Source: Marsupella aquatica
Lineage: Eukaryota; Marchantiophyta
Direction: 5' to 3'
Assembly: GCA_973895155.1 (NCBI GenBank)
Contig: OZ316891.1
Span: forward strand, 248,001-312,000
DNA length: 64,000 nt
The position numbers and the translations under genes were made by a program. Position 1 is the first letter of the stretch. The number at the start of each line of letters is the position of its first letter. Below, in pieces: positions 1 to 11,800 of the stretch. The notes below the pieces were generated by a model. That model did not search any database, had not been told where the DNA came from, and saw only the letters and a program-made list of their open reading frames with translations.

Positions 1-785
1 GGTACCTTTTTGCTCGCTTCTGGTTCTTGAAAGAGTAGTCCTCTTTGTCCGGATACTTCGAGGGCCACATTGTATTAAAAAACTTACTCTTCACCGAGTC
101 TCCGTATCTCTTGAAATCATTCGTAACTATATCAATGAGAGCTTCAAAAGATTCACATGCCCAGTCTTGCAAGCGATTCTCGGGAATGGTTTGTTGGACC
201 TCCCGCAAAGCACACTGTAACATCCCCACTGCAATCCCCTCTACATTGTTCCACGTAATCCAGGTATGACACCACTGTTTTACTGGATCATCATTCACGT
301 TGTTCGGATGGAAGAATTGCCTTCGGAGCTCAGGATTGCAATGGGCGACAAGCAAAGTACTCCTGAGCTTGGGGTCAAGTGCAGAAACAGCAGTAAAAAG
401 CCTGGCTCGGTCCATCGTACACAAGACGGTATCAGGTTTCTTCTCTCGTTTATTTCTCTCCGTCACAGCATACATTTCTACGCACGTAGATAGAAAGTCC
501 TCAAATTCAGGACTCAACAAAGGAGTGATTTTTGATGTTTTCACTGCCCAGTCCTTGGTGGCCTCCTTCATCATTACGGCATGCCTTGTGGAAACCTCCT
601 TGGCCGACCAAGGGGTACCTAGGGCCACAGCGGACTCCATGTCAAGCTTGAACTGGTTAGAATATGATTTAATTTTATTCTCACATAGAATATAGACAAG
701 AGCCTCTTGAGGCATCTTCTTCGTGTACCAGGATCCTTTCCGCGTCTTCAGCCTGATCTGCTCAAACTTCTTATAATTGGTCTAT
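1..785 (-). pseudogene. ParB/methyltransferase-family gene, copy 0, partial at window edge
   Basis: Read on the minus strand, this stretch encodes a protein clearly homologous to exon 2 of copy 1 (6,959-7,911). Both contain SWYT(K/R)KMP(Q/L)EALVYILCEN followed by (S/T)NQFK(L/M)DM and then PWSA. The reading frame continues off the left edge, so the methyltransferase half, if present, lies outside the window. Near 780 the sequence matching SIIDNANY of copy 1 is reduced by a few bases, which shifts the frame and puts a stop just upstream, so this copy looks decayed. The homology is direct observation; the function is inferred only through copy 1. Confidence 0.6.
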
Positions 786-1187
786 GATCCTGGATGAGAG
801 GAAGCTATGATCCTGGATGGCGAGTGGGATGTGGGTATTGGAATTGCATGTGGGAAGCAATTCAAAATCCGGACCCACGAGAACCTTCGATCCCCAAACA
901 CTTACTTTGTCCAAATTTGCGTCTTCCCAACCTGTTCCTGTGAGGATTTCTTCCGTCGTCATTCTCGTGGCAAGCCATATATGCCTTGTAAACATTTGTA
1001 TTGGGTGTTTATAAATGTCTTCAAGTTTCATGTAGAGGAGTCTACCCTGTGTATCCAGCCCATTTTCACAGTTGCGGAAGTTAGACTCGTGCTGGATAGG
1101 CAGAACGTGAATGGTTTGTAGAGTAACACGACATTCTAGAGATTGTCGTTTTTCGTAACAGATACTATGGTTTTTGTCTGTAGTCAA
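771..1187 (-). pseudogene. Unrecognised coding-like segment upstream of copy 0
   Basis: A 139-codon open stretch on the minus strand leads into copy 0. I do not recognise its product and could not align it convincingly to the ParB-like exon of copy 1, although it occupies the matching place. It is preceded (in gene orientation) by a spacer carrying two copies of the dispersed palindrome (1,221-1,234 and 1,333-1,348), as expected of an intron. A short direct duplication (ATGATCCTGGATG-like, about 785-825) sits near the frame break to copy 0. It may be a decayed exon of the same gene. Confidence 0.3.
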
Positions 1188-1766
1188 CGGATATTACACT
1201 TGTTTTTTCTTTCTTTTGGTTAGCGCCTAGCGCTGGTTCCAGAACATTAATATTTTTAAATTTTCAATTTTATCTAGTTATTTTCATGTCGTTGTCCCTT
1301 AACTTAAACTTTTGTCCCTGTTAAAGCTTTGTTAGCGTCGGGCGCTAGTTTTCACACTCTGTCTGGCTCCAATATTGCAAATTCCAGAACCCTTCTTCGC
1401 CGATCGGTTGTTTAAGCCTATAACTGGATTTAGGGTGGGTCCTACCCTAAATTACTCCATCCCTGCATGGATTTTATTTTTCCTTCTCGTAGGCCGAACT
1501 GCGCTTTCTGAACTGGACTATTCTGAAATGATGTTGTATCTAAATAGCAGGGATATTGAAGGACGACATTATTCATGTAGAACAAATGGACACTCGGTTT
1601 GGAACCTCTCTTTGCAGCTATGACCACACCCTTGGCTTATATCTGACCTCGTCACATTTGGCACTAACAAGACGTTCAACTTGATGATGTGGTGGAAAAT
1701 GACGTTAATTTTTTGCAAACTTAGCCAAAAAAGTACACTTTTACCATAAGACTTTCCTGTTACCAG
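1188..1766. other. Non-coding spacer or intron with two palindromes
   Basis: AT-rich sequence with no convincing coding potential. It contains two members of the TAGCGCC-GGCGCTA palindrome family (1,221-1,234 and 1,333-1,348). It lies between two minus-strand coding-like stretches and may be an intron. Confidence 0.4.
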
Positions 1767-2831
1767 TTAAGAGTTATCTGATAACAGGAATTCTGTTACC
1801 TGTTTCCTGTCACCGCTGTTATACCCTTGCTGAGATAGGAATTGGACCTCAACTTCCGAAAGATTTGTGCCCTTCAAAACGGGCAGGGTATGAGGAAACG
1901 GGGGAAGATTCACCACATTACGACGGGGCCGACTCTTATAGCATGCATTATTGGGACAGAACCAAATCATCTCAGGATATGGTTCTCCCTTGAACATGCG
2001 GTATCCTTTGACAACAATGCCAACTACACCATCCGTTGACGGGTAACCAACCTTTTTCAGACGATTTTGACATTCATCTCAATCCAATTTACCACCAAGA
2101 GATCCATTACATTGAGGCCCTGCACCATGTTTGGTCACTCTTCGCAGGTGCCAAGCACCTGGTCGCACATCTGTCTCCAACACAGATGAGTCATGGACAA
2201 CCCTTTGGAGGTTCGGAGGTGCACTTTGCGGTGCTACAGAGGACCTTGTCACCCTCCTCCACGATGGAGTACTCCAATGACACCCTTCTTTGATTTTGCT
2301 CTCCGACAGATCCACAACGCCAATGTTATTGTGAACAGGTCCCTCTGCATTCGGGGAGAATTTGGTCTTGTTTAAGTTTTTCCTCTTCATGCCTCGAGTA
2401 TTTGGTGATGTTACAAGAATAGTGTCATGCCGATGGGAGTCTTGTGCCGAGATATTCCCAGAGGCCTGACCTTTCCTCTTCATAGACTTTGTTGTAACAT
2501 CCCCATTGAGTGGACCACTCCTTTCCAGGTCGAATTCAGCCGCACCGGAAAGAAGAATATTGGAAGCATCTTGGAAAAGTTTTGAAGAACCTGCCTGGTC
2601 CGCCGAACGGAATGCCAATTCCCAAATTGTAGGTCCGGTTCCTCGGTGAAGACCTCTCTTATACGCCGTGTATGCTGCAACTTGTGAGACACCCTTGTTT
2701 TGGTCCATCTCACATGCTTCGAATAGGCCAGCCTTTTTCTTAGTTTGCCAAGCCTTCATTATGGAATGCGCCGCCTCTGAAGTAGTACAGTTAGGAATCA
2801 TAGCGCTTTCCTCCACACTTTTGTTCTGCAT
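1767..2831 (-). pseudogene. Unrecognised multi-part gene or gene fragment
   Basis: Two minus-strand open stretches (2,831-2,079 and 1,997-1,767) are almost continuous. The first is rich in Ser, Lys and Asn, with basic patches and the motif RRVTRSS, which also occurs near the N terminus of copy 1 (5,990 onward). It also contains VVDLSES, which resembles a SUMO-interacting motif. The second contains WFCPNNACYKSRPRRN and ends in a GY...RKQ pattern resembling the C-terminal tail of copy 3 (21,333). It is probably a rearranged member of the ParB/methyltransferase family, but no catalytic domain is visible. Confidence 0.35.
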
Positions 2832-2999
2832 CCACCATAGGAGCAGAGTTTAGGAAATATGAATTAGCCACATGTACATAAAATCAATGACAGCGCCTGG
2901 CGCTAGCAACATTCAAACTAAATTTTTGTAAATTTAAGAAACAAGTGGTCCATTAATACTAGCGCCGGGCGCTAGTATCAAAAACCAGATAATGATGAA

Positions 3000-5130
3000 C
3001 GAAACCTACGAGACCACACTAACTGAAAATAATGGTAGCGCGAAGCCCTAGTATGAGTTCGAGTGGTTACTGGATGTTGAAACTCACCAAACGAATGAAA
3101 TTTCCCCATTGACGCCATCGGACCACCCACCACGCCAACCAACCTTGGAGCATTCGAAGCTTCCCTAGAACACAATTCCCAGATCTCCACCATACATCAA
3201 TATCCCTTGAAATTCTGTATGCTCCAAGAAATGTGGACGCATTCCTTAAAGAGTCCCACATCTTCCGATGCTCATCTCGTTTTTCTTCCAATACACCTTC
3301 AATCGAGTGACGATGAAACGATTGATAGAAGTGAAACGCATCCGATCGCTCCTTTTCTGGGTTAGGATGTCCTCCGAAAAACACATTCTGAACATCATTC
3401 CATCCAGCTTGGGCATTGTCAGCCATGAATCCATGGATCACAACATTATCCAACCCATTTTCATGGCAAACCTCAATCATCAATTTCCAAGCTTTCTCTA
3501 AAGACTCTGAATCTTCTACTTTCAACTCACATGTGAAAATTGTGCAAAGAGCACGATAATTGTGATCATAAACATGTGCGCTAAAAGTTTAAAGTTTAGG
3601 GTTTAGGGTTTAGGGTTTAGGGTCTTTTGTCATCCTCCTCATCACATCAAAACTGACCCATGCCCCTTCCAATGGACCTCCAGGCTGCATTTGGCGCAAT
3701 AAATCAACTCCAGATCCGTGCCCTTTTACAGTCATTTTGAAAATATGTGGCCTATCCTCTTTACAGCCTTGACCTGGGAGCATGTAACGTTGCAGAAAGG
3801 GAAAGATTATGCATTTCTGCATTTCAACAAGAAACTCCAACTCACCTTTGCCTTTTTGGTCTTGCCGAACGCTTCAAAAAAGAGATGCAAACTTTTGAGG
3901 GGTCGAAACTACCATTAATGACTCCCAAATTTCTCTTTCCTCCAATTCACCAATGTCATTGTTGGACACACAAAGAGCCTTCCTTAAAGATCCAGTTATA
4001 GCGTTCTTCAGACCCGATGGTGTGGCACACGGCGTAGCTTCATGTTGTTTCTTTATGAAGTTGTGAGCAATCTTTTCAGCACCACGAGAAAAAACTTTTT
4101 GACTAGGATGAGCATGAGTTCCGACATGCACAGCAAGACGGGACATATGCTTCCAAGTATCCTCGTCTAGAAGTAGTTGAGGGTACATATAAAAAAGCAT
4201 TGCAGGACATGCTTCAGTACAAAAGGGTAATTGTTGGCAATAGTGACAAACTACGCCACCCTCGTCAATCATCTTACCTATGGTATGTGGCCCTGCAAGT
4301 TTGGGTGTCCCATCCCAAGCTTTACAATTTCTTCGTTTCTTCCGCAAAAGATAATCACACTTCTGATTCTGACATTCTAGTGCTCATGTACATGTCACTT
4401 TACCAAATTCCCAGAACTTTTTTGGTTGTACATTCACAAAGGTTGGAAATATTCGAGTCTAGAAGTAGCAGTCTTTTGGCCGATCCATGTCACGGAGTCT
4501 TGAACCTTTTGAAAGAAGACCTTCTACGGGAGGCAATTCAAATACAACATTTCCATTGTATTTTCTTGGGAGGCAATTCACCTGCTCATGCCTGAAATCA
4601 CATGTTTGGATGAATCGCAACAGTTCACTATGGCCAGTTGATTTGAGAATAGCATCCATCACGCTTTGACGGTAGACAATACCTCCCGCAACACCCCCTG
4701 CAACGTGTGTCTCCGCAACACCCCCCACAACGTGTGTCTCGGAAGGAAACTGACCTTCCATCTTGATCAAAGTTCCCGGATTGGGCGATTTTTGTGAATG
4801 AACGACAACATCCTCCTCATCACTATCGGAAAGGTGAATGATTGGAACCGGATGAATTTCATTCGTAACGGAATTATCTCAAAGATTGATATAGTATCTC
4901 TTCCCAGCGTTCAGTTGCCAAAATCTGACTCCATCATCGATATCAAACAATGCATCACCAGCCTCATCAGAAGCATCAACAGGTTTGATGGAAAGAATGT
5001 CATTGATGCCAATGTCAAATCTTCCACAAAGATAGTTCTCACTAACCTGTTTGTACGTATCGGAAGAACCTAAAGGAATGCGTACAATCTCTCCAGTTCC
5101 AGAACGTAGAAGCACAACTGAATTAGACAT
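3000..5130 (-). pseudogene. MULE-like DDE transposase-related gene, intron-containing, decayed
   Basis: Minus-strand coding stretches run from an ATG at about 5,130. The first (to 4,880) is followed after one in-frame TGA near 4,878 by a region with PIIHLSDSDEED, a typical SUMO-interaction-like motif, and then by a Gly/Ala-rich duplicated stretch. The next parts (4,347-3,874 and 3,840-3,625) contain a Cys-rich HYCQQLPFC, then VHVGTHAHPSQKVF and QHEATPCATPSGLK. The last part (about 3,590-3,067) contains AHVYDHNYRALCTIFTCEL and GFMADNAQAGWNDVQ. This order resembles Mutator-like transposases of plants. The apparent intron before the last part ends ACTTTTAG and includes telomere-like repeats. Family assignment is from pattern memory and is tentative; a domesticated host gene is possible. 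Confidence 0.45.
3595..3622. repeat. Short interstitial telomeric repeat (TTTAGGG)4
   Basis: Four perfect TTTAGGG units are visible. They lie inside the probable last intron of the transposase-like gene, beside near-matching sequence (TTTAAAG). TTTAGGG is the standard land-plant telomere repeat. Short internal copies can arise by repair. Confidence 0.85.
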
Positions 5131-5159
5131 TGCGGAACAATAATCCCGAATTGACAAAC

Positions 5160-5989
5160 AAAGAAAATGAGAGAATAGGAGAACATAACCCGACTTAAGT
5201 TAAGTGAATTCGTAACAAACTCTAGAAGATTATCATTTGTGAATGACAAAACGGGTACTAGTCGTAAAATGTAGAAACATAAATGTTGTTTGTCATTTTG
5301 CCAACGTCACTACGTACTGGTAACATCAATAATATAGTTTGAGAAACATGATCAGATATTTACTAGCGCCCGGCGCTACCATAAATAAGTCATGGAATTA
5401 AAACCTAAAAACCAAACTTCATATGCTAGCGCCAGGCGCTATCATTAATCCACTTCCATTTAAAGGTGAAAAACTCTATTAATTTTATTGGAATAACAAA
5501 AATGTCAAAAGACATTGAGTTTGTTTGATATAATTGTTGTTTATAGGAAATATACACGTATCAAATATAGTTAGCGCCCAGCGCTGACATAATTTCATTG
5601 CTGACATCAGTGTTAATGATGTTATTTTAGTGGTTTTTGAATGCTAGCGCTTGGCGCTAGTATCGAAAGGAATGACTTGTATTATCCCAACGGTTATATC
5701 TAACAGTAAAGTGCATGAACGTACTCATTGTTTCACGCTTTTTGCAGTTGACTTCTTTAACAATAGCCTACGGATCATCGCTCCTCCCTTACCCCAGTTA
5801 AAAAGAGGCGTTACATATACTCATTCTAAACAGTATCGGCCACTTGTCCTTGTCATGATTGGTGAGTGAGATCCTTTTCTTCCGCATCGATGTACCTCCC
5901 ATGATGTCAACCGCCCAAGTTTTAAAGGTTTCCTGCTTGTTCTTTTTGTACGGTAATTTGTTCAGAGCGTGAGAATAGACACTGGCTCT
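5160..5989. other. Intergenic spacer between divergent genes, rich in palindromes
   Basis: This spacer separates the leftward transposase-like gene from the rightward copy 1. It holds four palindromes of the dispersed family (5,364-5,378, 5,426-5,441, 5,571-5,584 and 5,643-5,660). It should contain promoters for both genes if they are expressed, but I could not fix a TATA box with confidence. No protein-coding gene is supported here. Confidence 0.5.
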
Positions 5990-8832
5990 ATGTCATACAA
6001 GCACCTTCGCAAACTTTGGGGCTCCACGATGCAACCTTCAAGCGCTCCAAGCTCTCCAAGAGGGTATACCACGGTTCCGGAGGGAGATCAGGGTCATTGC
6101 GAGAGTACACAATCTTCATTCTCTGGGGCATTCTATTCGCGTCGTGTTACAAGATCGAGCGGAGCGATTCCTTCATCAAACACAACACTCCCGAGCCAGA
6201 AGCCAAGAAGGGGCAGAATGGAGATTGATGGCATGACCGATTACGCTTTGGGAGAGGGCAATGAGGTAGGACTTGGAATGGATGAAGTCATCTCCAAACA
6301 CATCATGTCGTTTGGGAAAGATTTCCGGGGGAATAAGAAGGAACCTCCACGGATTCCGCTTTGTCGCCTGGTCCACATGGAGGTTGTTTGGACGTTACAG
6401 AAGGAGAGTGCGTCAATTGAGAAATTGAAAGACGCATTCCAAAGTAGTGGATACAATCCCAGGATAGGAATGCGGTTTTTTGTACAGTCGACCAATTCGG
6501 ATGGTTTGGAGCAAATCTGCACTGAAGAGATCAGGGAGATTTGGGATGCAATTTGGGTTGCTGAGAATGAGAAGTTTGAGTTGGAGTGCGAGGCAGATCC
6601 TACCTTTATGATCTTGAAAGACAAAATGTTCTTAGTGTTTGATGGGAATCATCGACTTTACTTGTGGACGATGGTCACAAAGGAAAATCCTGACAACGTC
6701 AAGTATCATCCCAGAGTTCTCTACACAATTTTCAAGGGTGACAAAGCTTCGCAAATTCAGATTGAGGCGGCTATGCACACTGTGAACCAGTACGTTTTTT
6801 GCCCTAGCTTGTAATTAACGATTTCCGCAATACTTGGTTATTACATAAATACAGTGTTTATGGAGTGTTTATAGAATAATATAGTGTTTATAGGCTAATT
6901 GAGTGTTTAAGTTAAGCTAGCGCCCGGCACTAATAATTGAAAACCTGGCCTATTGCAGGTTAGGGCAGGCCGTTGTTGAACCGTCGTGGATCCTTGACGT
7001 AGACAGAATCCGGAGGATTCTTTCTCACGATCTAGAGCACTACAAGTCTATCATTGACAACGCCAATTATGCAAAGTTTGAGTATATCAAACAGAAGACT
7101 CAAAAACATTCTTGGTACACAAGAAAAATGCCTCTGGAAGCTCTAGTCTATATTTTATGCGAAAACAAATTTAAACCTTACACTAACCAGTTCAAGATGG
7201 ACATGGCACTGGCAGCAAGTCAAGGCAATCCTTGGTCCGCTGATGACATCACAAAGCGGCAATCGCTCATGTTGAAAGAGTCTACTAAAGATTGGTCCAC
7301 GAAAACGTCAAAAATCACTCCTCTTCTTAGTCCTGAGTTTGAAGATTTTCTAGGTACCTGTGTAGAGATGTACATTTTGACAGAGAAAAACAAGCAAGAG
7401 AAAAATCCAGATTCGGTTGTTTGCACTATGGACCGTGCCAGACTCTTCACTGCAGTTTCGACGCTTGATCCAAAATTGAGGTGTACATTGCTCGTTGCTC
7501 ACTGTACTCCAGAGTTGAGAAAACAATTCTTCCACCCTTCGAGTGTGAACGATGATCCAGTGAAGCAGTGGTGCCACACATGGCAAACATGGAATACCGT
7601 CAAGGGAATTGCAATTGGGATGCTACACTCGGCAATTTCCGTAGCGATTGAAATGCTACCGGTTGATAGGCTTGCCCAGTCAGGGTGTGACTCGATAGAA
7701 AATCTGATTGAAGTAATTTCAAGTGAATTTCGAAAGTATGGGGATCTTGTGAAGGCAAAGTTCTTCAACACCATGTGGCCATCAAGATACCCTGATAAAG
7801 AGGTATACACCAAGAAAAATCAGAAGAGGGCCAAGAGGTATTTGTATCGTTTCTACATTTGGATGGAAATTCATTCCCCGGATGCTCTTTGGGCGTATCC
7901 AGCCGCATTTATGTGGTGCGTCCCATGGCTCCCTAAACCCAAGAAACCCCCCAGCTCAAGCCGATTCCCGCAGGTTTCGTGCTTGGCGAGGCCGTTTCCG
8001 CGGCTTAGCGGCATGGGACGCTGCTAACCTTCTACTACTACTATTAACATTTTACACACATATACTGGACAGATCCTTCATCGGGTCATGAGATACGTAG
8101 CCGGCCTAATATAGGCCTTCCCCTGTCTTCCCCTGTCTTCCCCTCCGTCTTGTTAGGTATGTTTGGATTCCGCCGCCGGAATGATCCCCAATAGGCTTGG
8201 TTAAGCCGCTAAGACCTCTCTCAGCTCGACACATCCAACTCTCACTCCCCTGCTTACTTTCCTTCCTTCTGTTGATGTGGGCACTCTTCACACAAGTTAA
8301 TGCGACACACAAATAGCAAAATGACTCATTCTGACTGAGTCATACCATGCACTTGCCATACAAACAGTACATCTCATACACAAGTTCTGCGAACTAAGCC
8401 GTGAGGCCAACTCTATTCAGCTCTTAGGCATGAGGAAACATGAATATACACAAGGGTCACTGTATGACTAACCGAGAGCTTCTCGTACTACTTGATCCCA
8501 GCCCGGCTGGTGCAAACTAAAAACTTGCTAAAGAAGAGGCCCTGAGCTCCCCGCTGCCCAGGTACTTATCCTGGTAGTGGATCCGCCATTCTTTGCATCG
8601 TAAGCCTAATCTACTTAACAGTAATCTACTTGCCCGAATCTACCTATGTACAGCAAGGCAGGAGCACAAGTGTTGCTCCTACCAGTGGGACCGCAATCCC
8701 ACTAAGCTAAGTGTCAGGGCCGCTCCTGGTTCTGATCCTAATCCTAAACGTGGAGATCCGTGCCCGCCCTGCCCACTCACGCCTCCTCCCTCCACGTCCG
8801 CCCTCCCTAAAAGGAACGGCGCCCTTGCACCG

Positions 8833-11800
8833 TCACGACACCGGTGGTGGATCCTCAATGGACGCCCCCAACACTTCCTCCTCAGCCACTGCCGTTGGCC
8901 CGCCTACTGACAGATTACCTGCCCTTGACCGAGTCAACTCTCCATCGGCCTGACTGGGTCCACCTTCGGCTTCAGCCTCGACAACTCCCACGGCTTCGGC
9001 TTCAGCCAACCCCACGGCTTCGGCTTCAGCCAACCCCACGGCTTCGGCCTCCCCTTCCCCTAGGGTAGTTGGATCCTTAGCCGTGACCCTGTCTGGGGTC
9101 GGTGCTGGGTCTACCTCCTTGATCACCACGGCCTGTGAAGTCGTATTACTCCTTGACCCTGAAGGTTTCCGCTTCTTCTTCGTTGGTGGCTCGGCAGCTG
9201 GTCCCTTCCCCTTCCCACTTACCTCCGGCACTGGTGCAGGTGGCGCGGCTTGTCCTTCGGCAATTACCACCCCTGGTAACTGGTTTGTCCCAACAGGAGA
9301 TGGACCTGCTGCAGCTAAGCATTTAAATACTACGGCTTGTTTCTTCAGCCGCTCTGTTTGGTTGTCGGCCCGCCGCTGTAGGTTCTCCATCTTCCTCGTG
9401 ATTTCCTCCAACTCCTCTTGGGTTTCATCCAGGTCCTTACGTGCCCCCTCCAGCTCGTTTTTGGCCTCCTCCTGCTCCCTGTGGGCTTCCTCCAATTCCT
9501 TCTTCAAGGTAGCCTTCTCCTCCTGGGTTGCTCTTAGCTCCTTGTCGAGCTCTGCAATGATGACAGACTCCATCTGGTTCATCTTGGCGTAAGTCTGTTC
9601 GAGCATCTCGTCCTTCTCCCTTAGGTCGGCCTTGAAGCTGGCCGTCAGGGACGCAAGCTCCTGCTGCAGCGCCATAATCCCTTGATAGGATTTCCCTAAC
9701 TCGACCTCCTTCTGCTCAAGGGCTCCGCGGATTTTCTCGAGCTCCCCTTTCAACGCCCATTCCTTTCTTTGGGTCTCCGCCATGGCCCGGCTGTTGGCTG
9801 TTATGTGGGCCTCCTCTGTATTCTTCAGCTCTTGCTTCCACTTTTCCCTTTCTTTGATCGTGTCGGCCAACTCTTCCTGCGTCTGAGTTAGTTTATCCTT
9901 GATATTCTGATTATCAGCCTGCGCGGCGTCCAACTGCCCCTGCATGATGTTCAGCTCATGTCGTTTAATCCGCAGTTCATCTTGGGCTTTCTTGGCCGCC
10001 CTTAGATCTTCAATCTCGGCTCCCATCCTCCTAAGCCGCCGAATGACCTCGTCCTTCTTGCTTCTCTCTAAAGCCACCGCTTCTTCTAATTGGTGCTTCT
10101 CCAACTGCTCCCTATGGAAAAAGGGTCCTACCTCCAACTCCTCTCCAAAGATGCCGAGCGCAAGTTCCCCACACATCTCACCATACTCCATGGCTCTATT
10201 CTTAGCGTAGGTGGAGTAAGTAGAAGTGATCGGCATCGCCCATCGTGGCCTCTGCTCCCAAGCCGTCCTGCGGATCTCTTCAATCGTGGCTAGAGGTTTG
10301 CTTCCTTTTTCGGCTAGCCGCCTGATGTCCTCCGGCCAATCTCCTCCTGGTAAATCCTTTTCCTTAGCCAGGGCGGCCTCTTCCTCCTGCTTGATTCGCT
10401 CCTGAAATTCCTGCACCGTCTGTTTTATGCCGTCGAAGCTCGGGGGAGCAACATCTGGTGGGGGAGACTCAGGGCTACTCTGCTGGTTGGGGTCCCCTCG
10501 CACTACCCTTGGAAGTGTGGGGACAAACCGGCCACAGGTCCTTACTCCTGGAACGTGATGGTCCGACCCATAGCCGGAATTATCATGGCTGCAGTCCTCC
10601 ACTGCCTCCTCTACCTCTTGGATTTCCGGCTTCTCCCTCTCCTCTTCCTCGGTAGGAGCTTCAGGCAATTCTGCCTCAGATTCGGAGCTTGAGGTTCCCA
10701 CGTACATTCGAACACCTGGCTTGGATTCCGGCCTGATTCTCTCCTTGTCTCCAGCAAAGGGGTTTTCTCTTGTGAGCCGGTGTAGGCCTACCTCTGTAGT
10801 AGTGTCCTGCATTGTTGCCGTTGCCGTTGTTGTTGCCGATGACGATTTCTTTTCTTTCTCCAGTAGTTTCAGCAAACTCTGCATGCCTGGTTGCTGCATC
10901 GGCAAGTCTTCCTTCCTGGGCCTAAACACCTGCTCGATCGTAGGACTAACAGGTGGTTGAGGCTTCTCAGCCAACGGCCTCGGCGTTGGAGCTTCCTCGG
11001 GTGCCCTTACCTGCAGGGGAAGTACCGGGGCAAAAGTCTGACCTCTGGCATACCGGCACAACAGCGGCATGTGATAGCCAAGCCACGACACGCTCCCCAT
11101 GCCGATTACCTGCTGCTCCTCCTTTAAGATCTTCTTCAATTGGTTGAGGAGGTACCCGTTGTAGTCCCGGCTTGGGTCTGGCCTTTCTGCCAGATAGACC
11201 TGTGCCTTGCCGATCTCTGCCCTCGGCAAGTTACAATGCATGGTCACCCGCAAGAAGTCGATCATCTCTCCTATGTGCGGGTTGGTGCAGGTGTTCTGGA
11301 AGAAGCCATTCTTCGTTGATGGCCCGGGGAACGACCGGAACTCCTTGTCAGGCAAGGTCTTCCTGGTATCAACTTTGGTCTTATTGCCCATCGGCAAGCC
11401 AAACACTTCGGCAATTACCTTGGGAGTAAGATAGAAATCCTTCCCATATATCCTCGTGCAATTGGTCTCGGGTTCCCATGACCCCACGAATTCTAATAGG
11501 TCTGACTCCGGTACCTCCGGCTTCAGCCATGGTAATCTTACAAAGGCCTCCAAGCCGGATCCGGCCATGAAGCCTTGGTACTTCTTGGTCTGCATGGCCG
11601 TAAAGCATGCATCCTCCTCCCGTGCAAAATGTAGTTGCACCTCCACCGGTAGGGTTGCCGCCCAGCCCTTCCAGGTGTCATCCCTGGTTGGAATGGCCTT
11701 GATGGGATCGACCTCCTCCTCTTCGGCTTCTCCCTGCCTCCTGCTCTGCTGCTCGGCTGGCTTCTTTGGTGCCGCCGACCTCGTTCTTTTTGCCGGGGTG

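Noticed and set aside
45-695. Plus-strand ORFs at the left edge
   Set aside because: They are antisense shadows of copy 0; the minus strand aligns with copy 1 exon 2.
9083-9592. Long open frames antisense to the LTR protein (also 32,777-33,286, 43,625-44,134, 11,456-11,983)
   Set aside because: They mirror the codon bias of the coiled-coil frame on the other strand, have Ser/Ala-rich low-complexity translations, and recur only because the LTRs are repeated.
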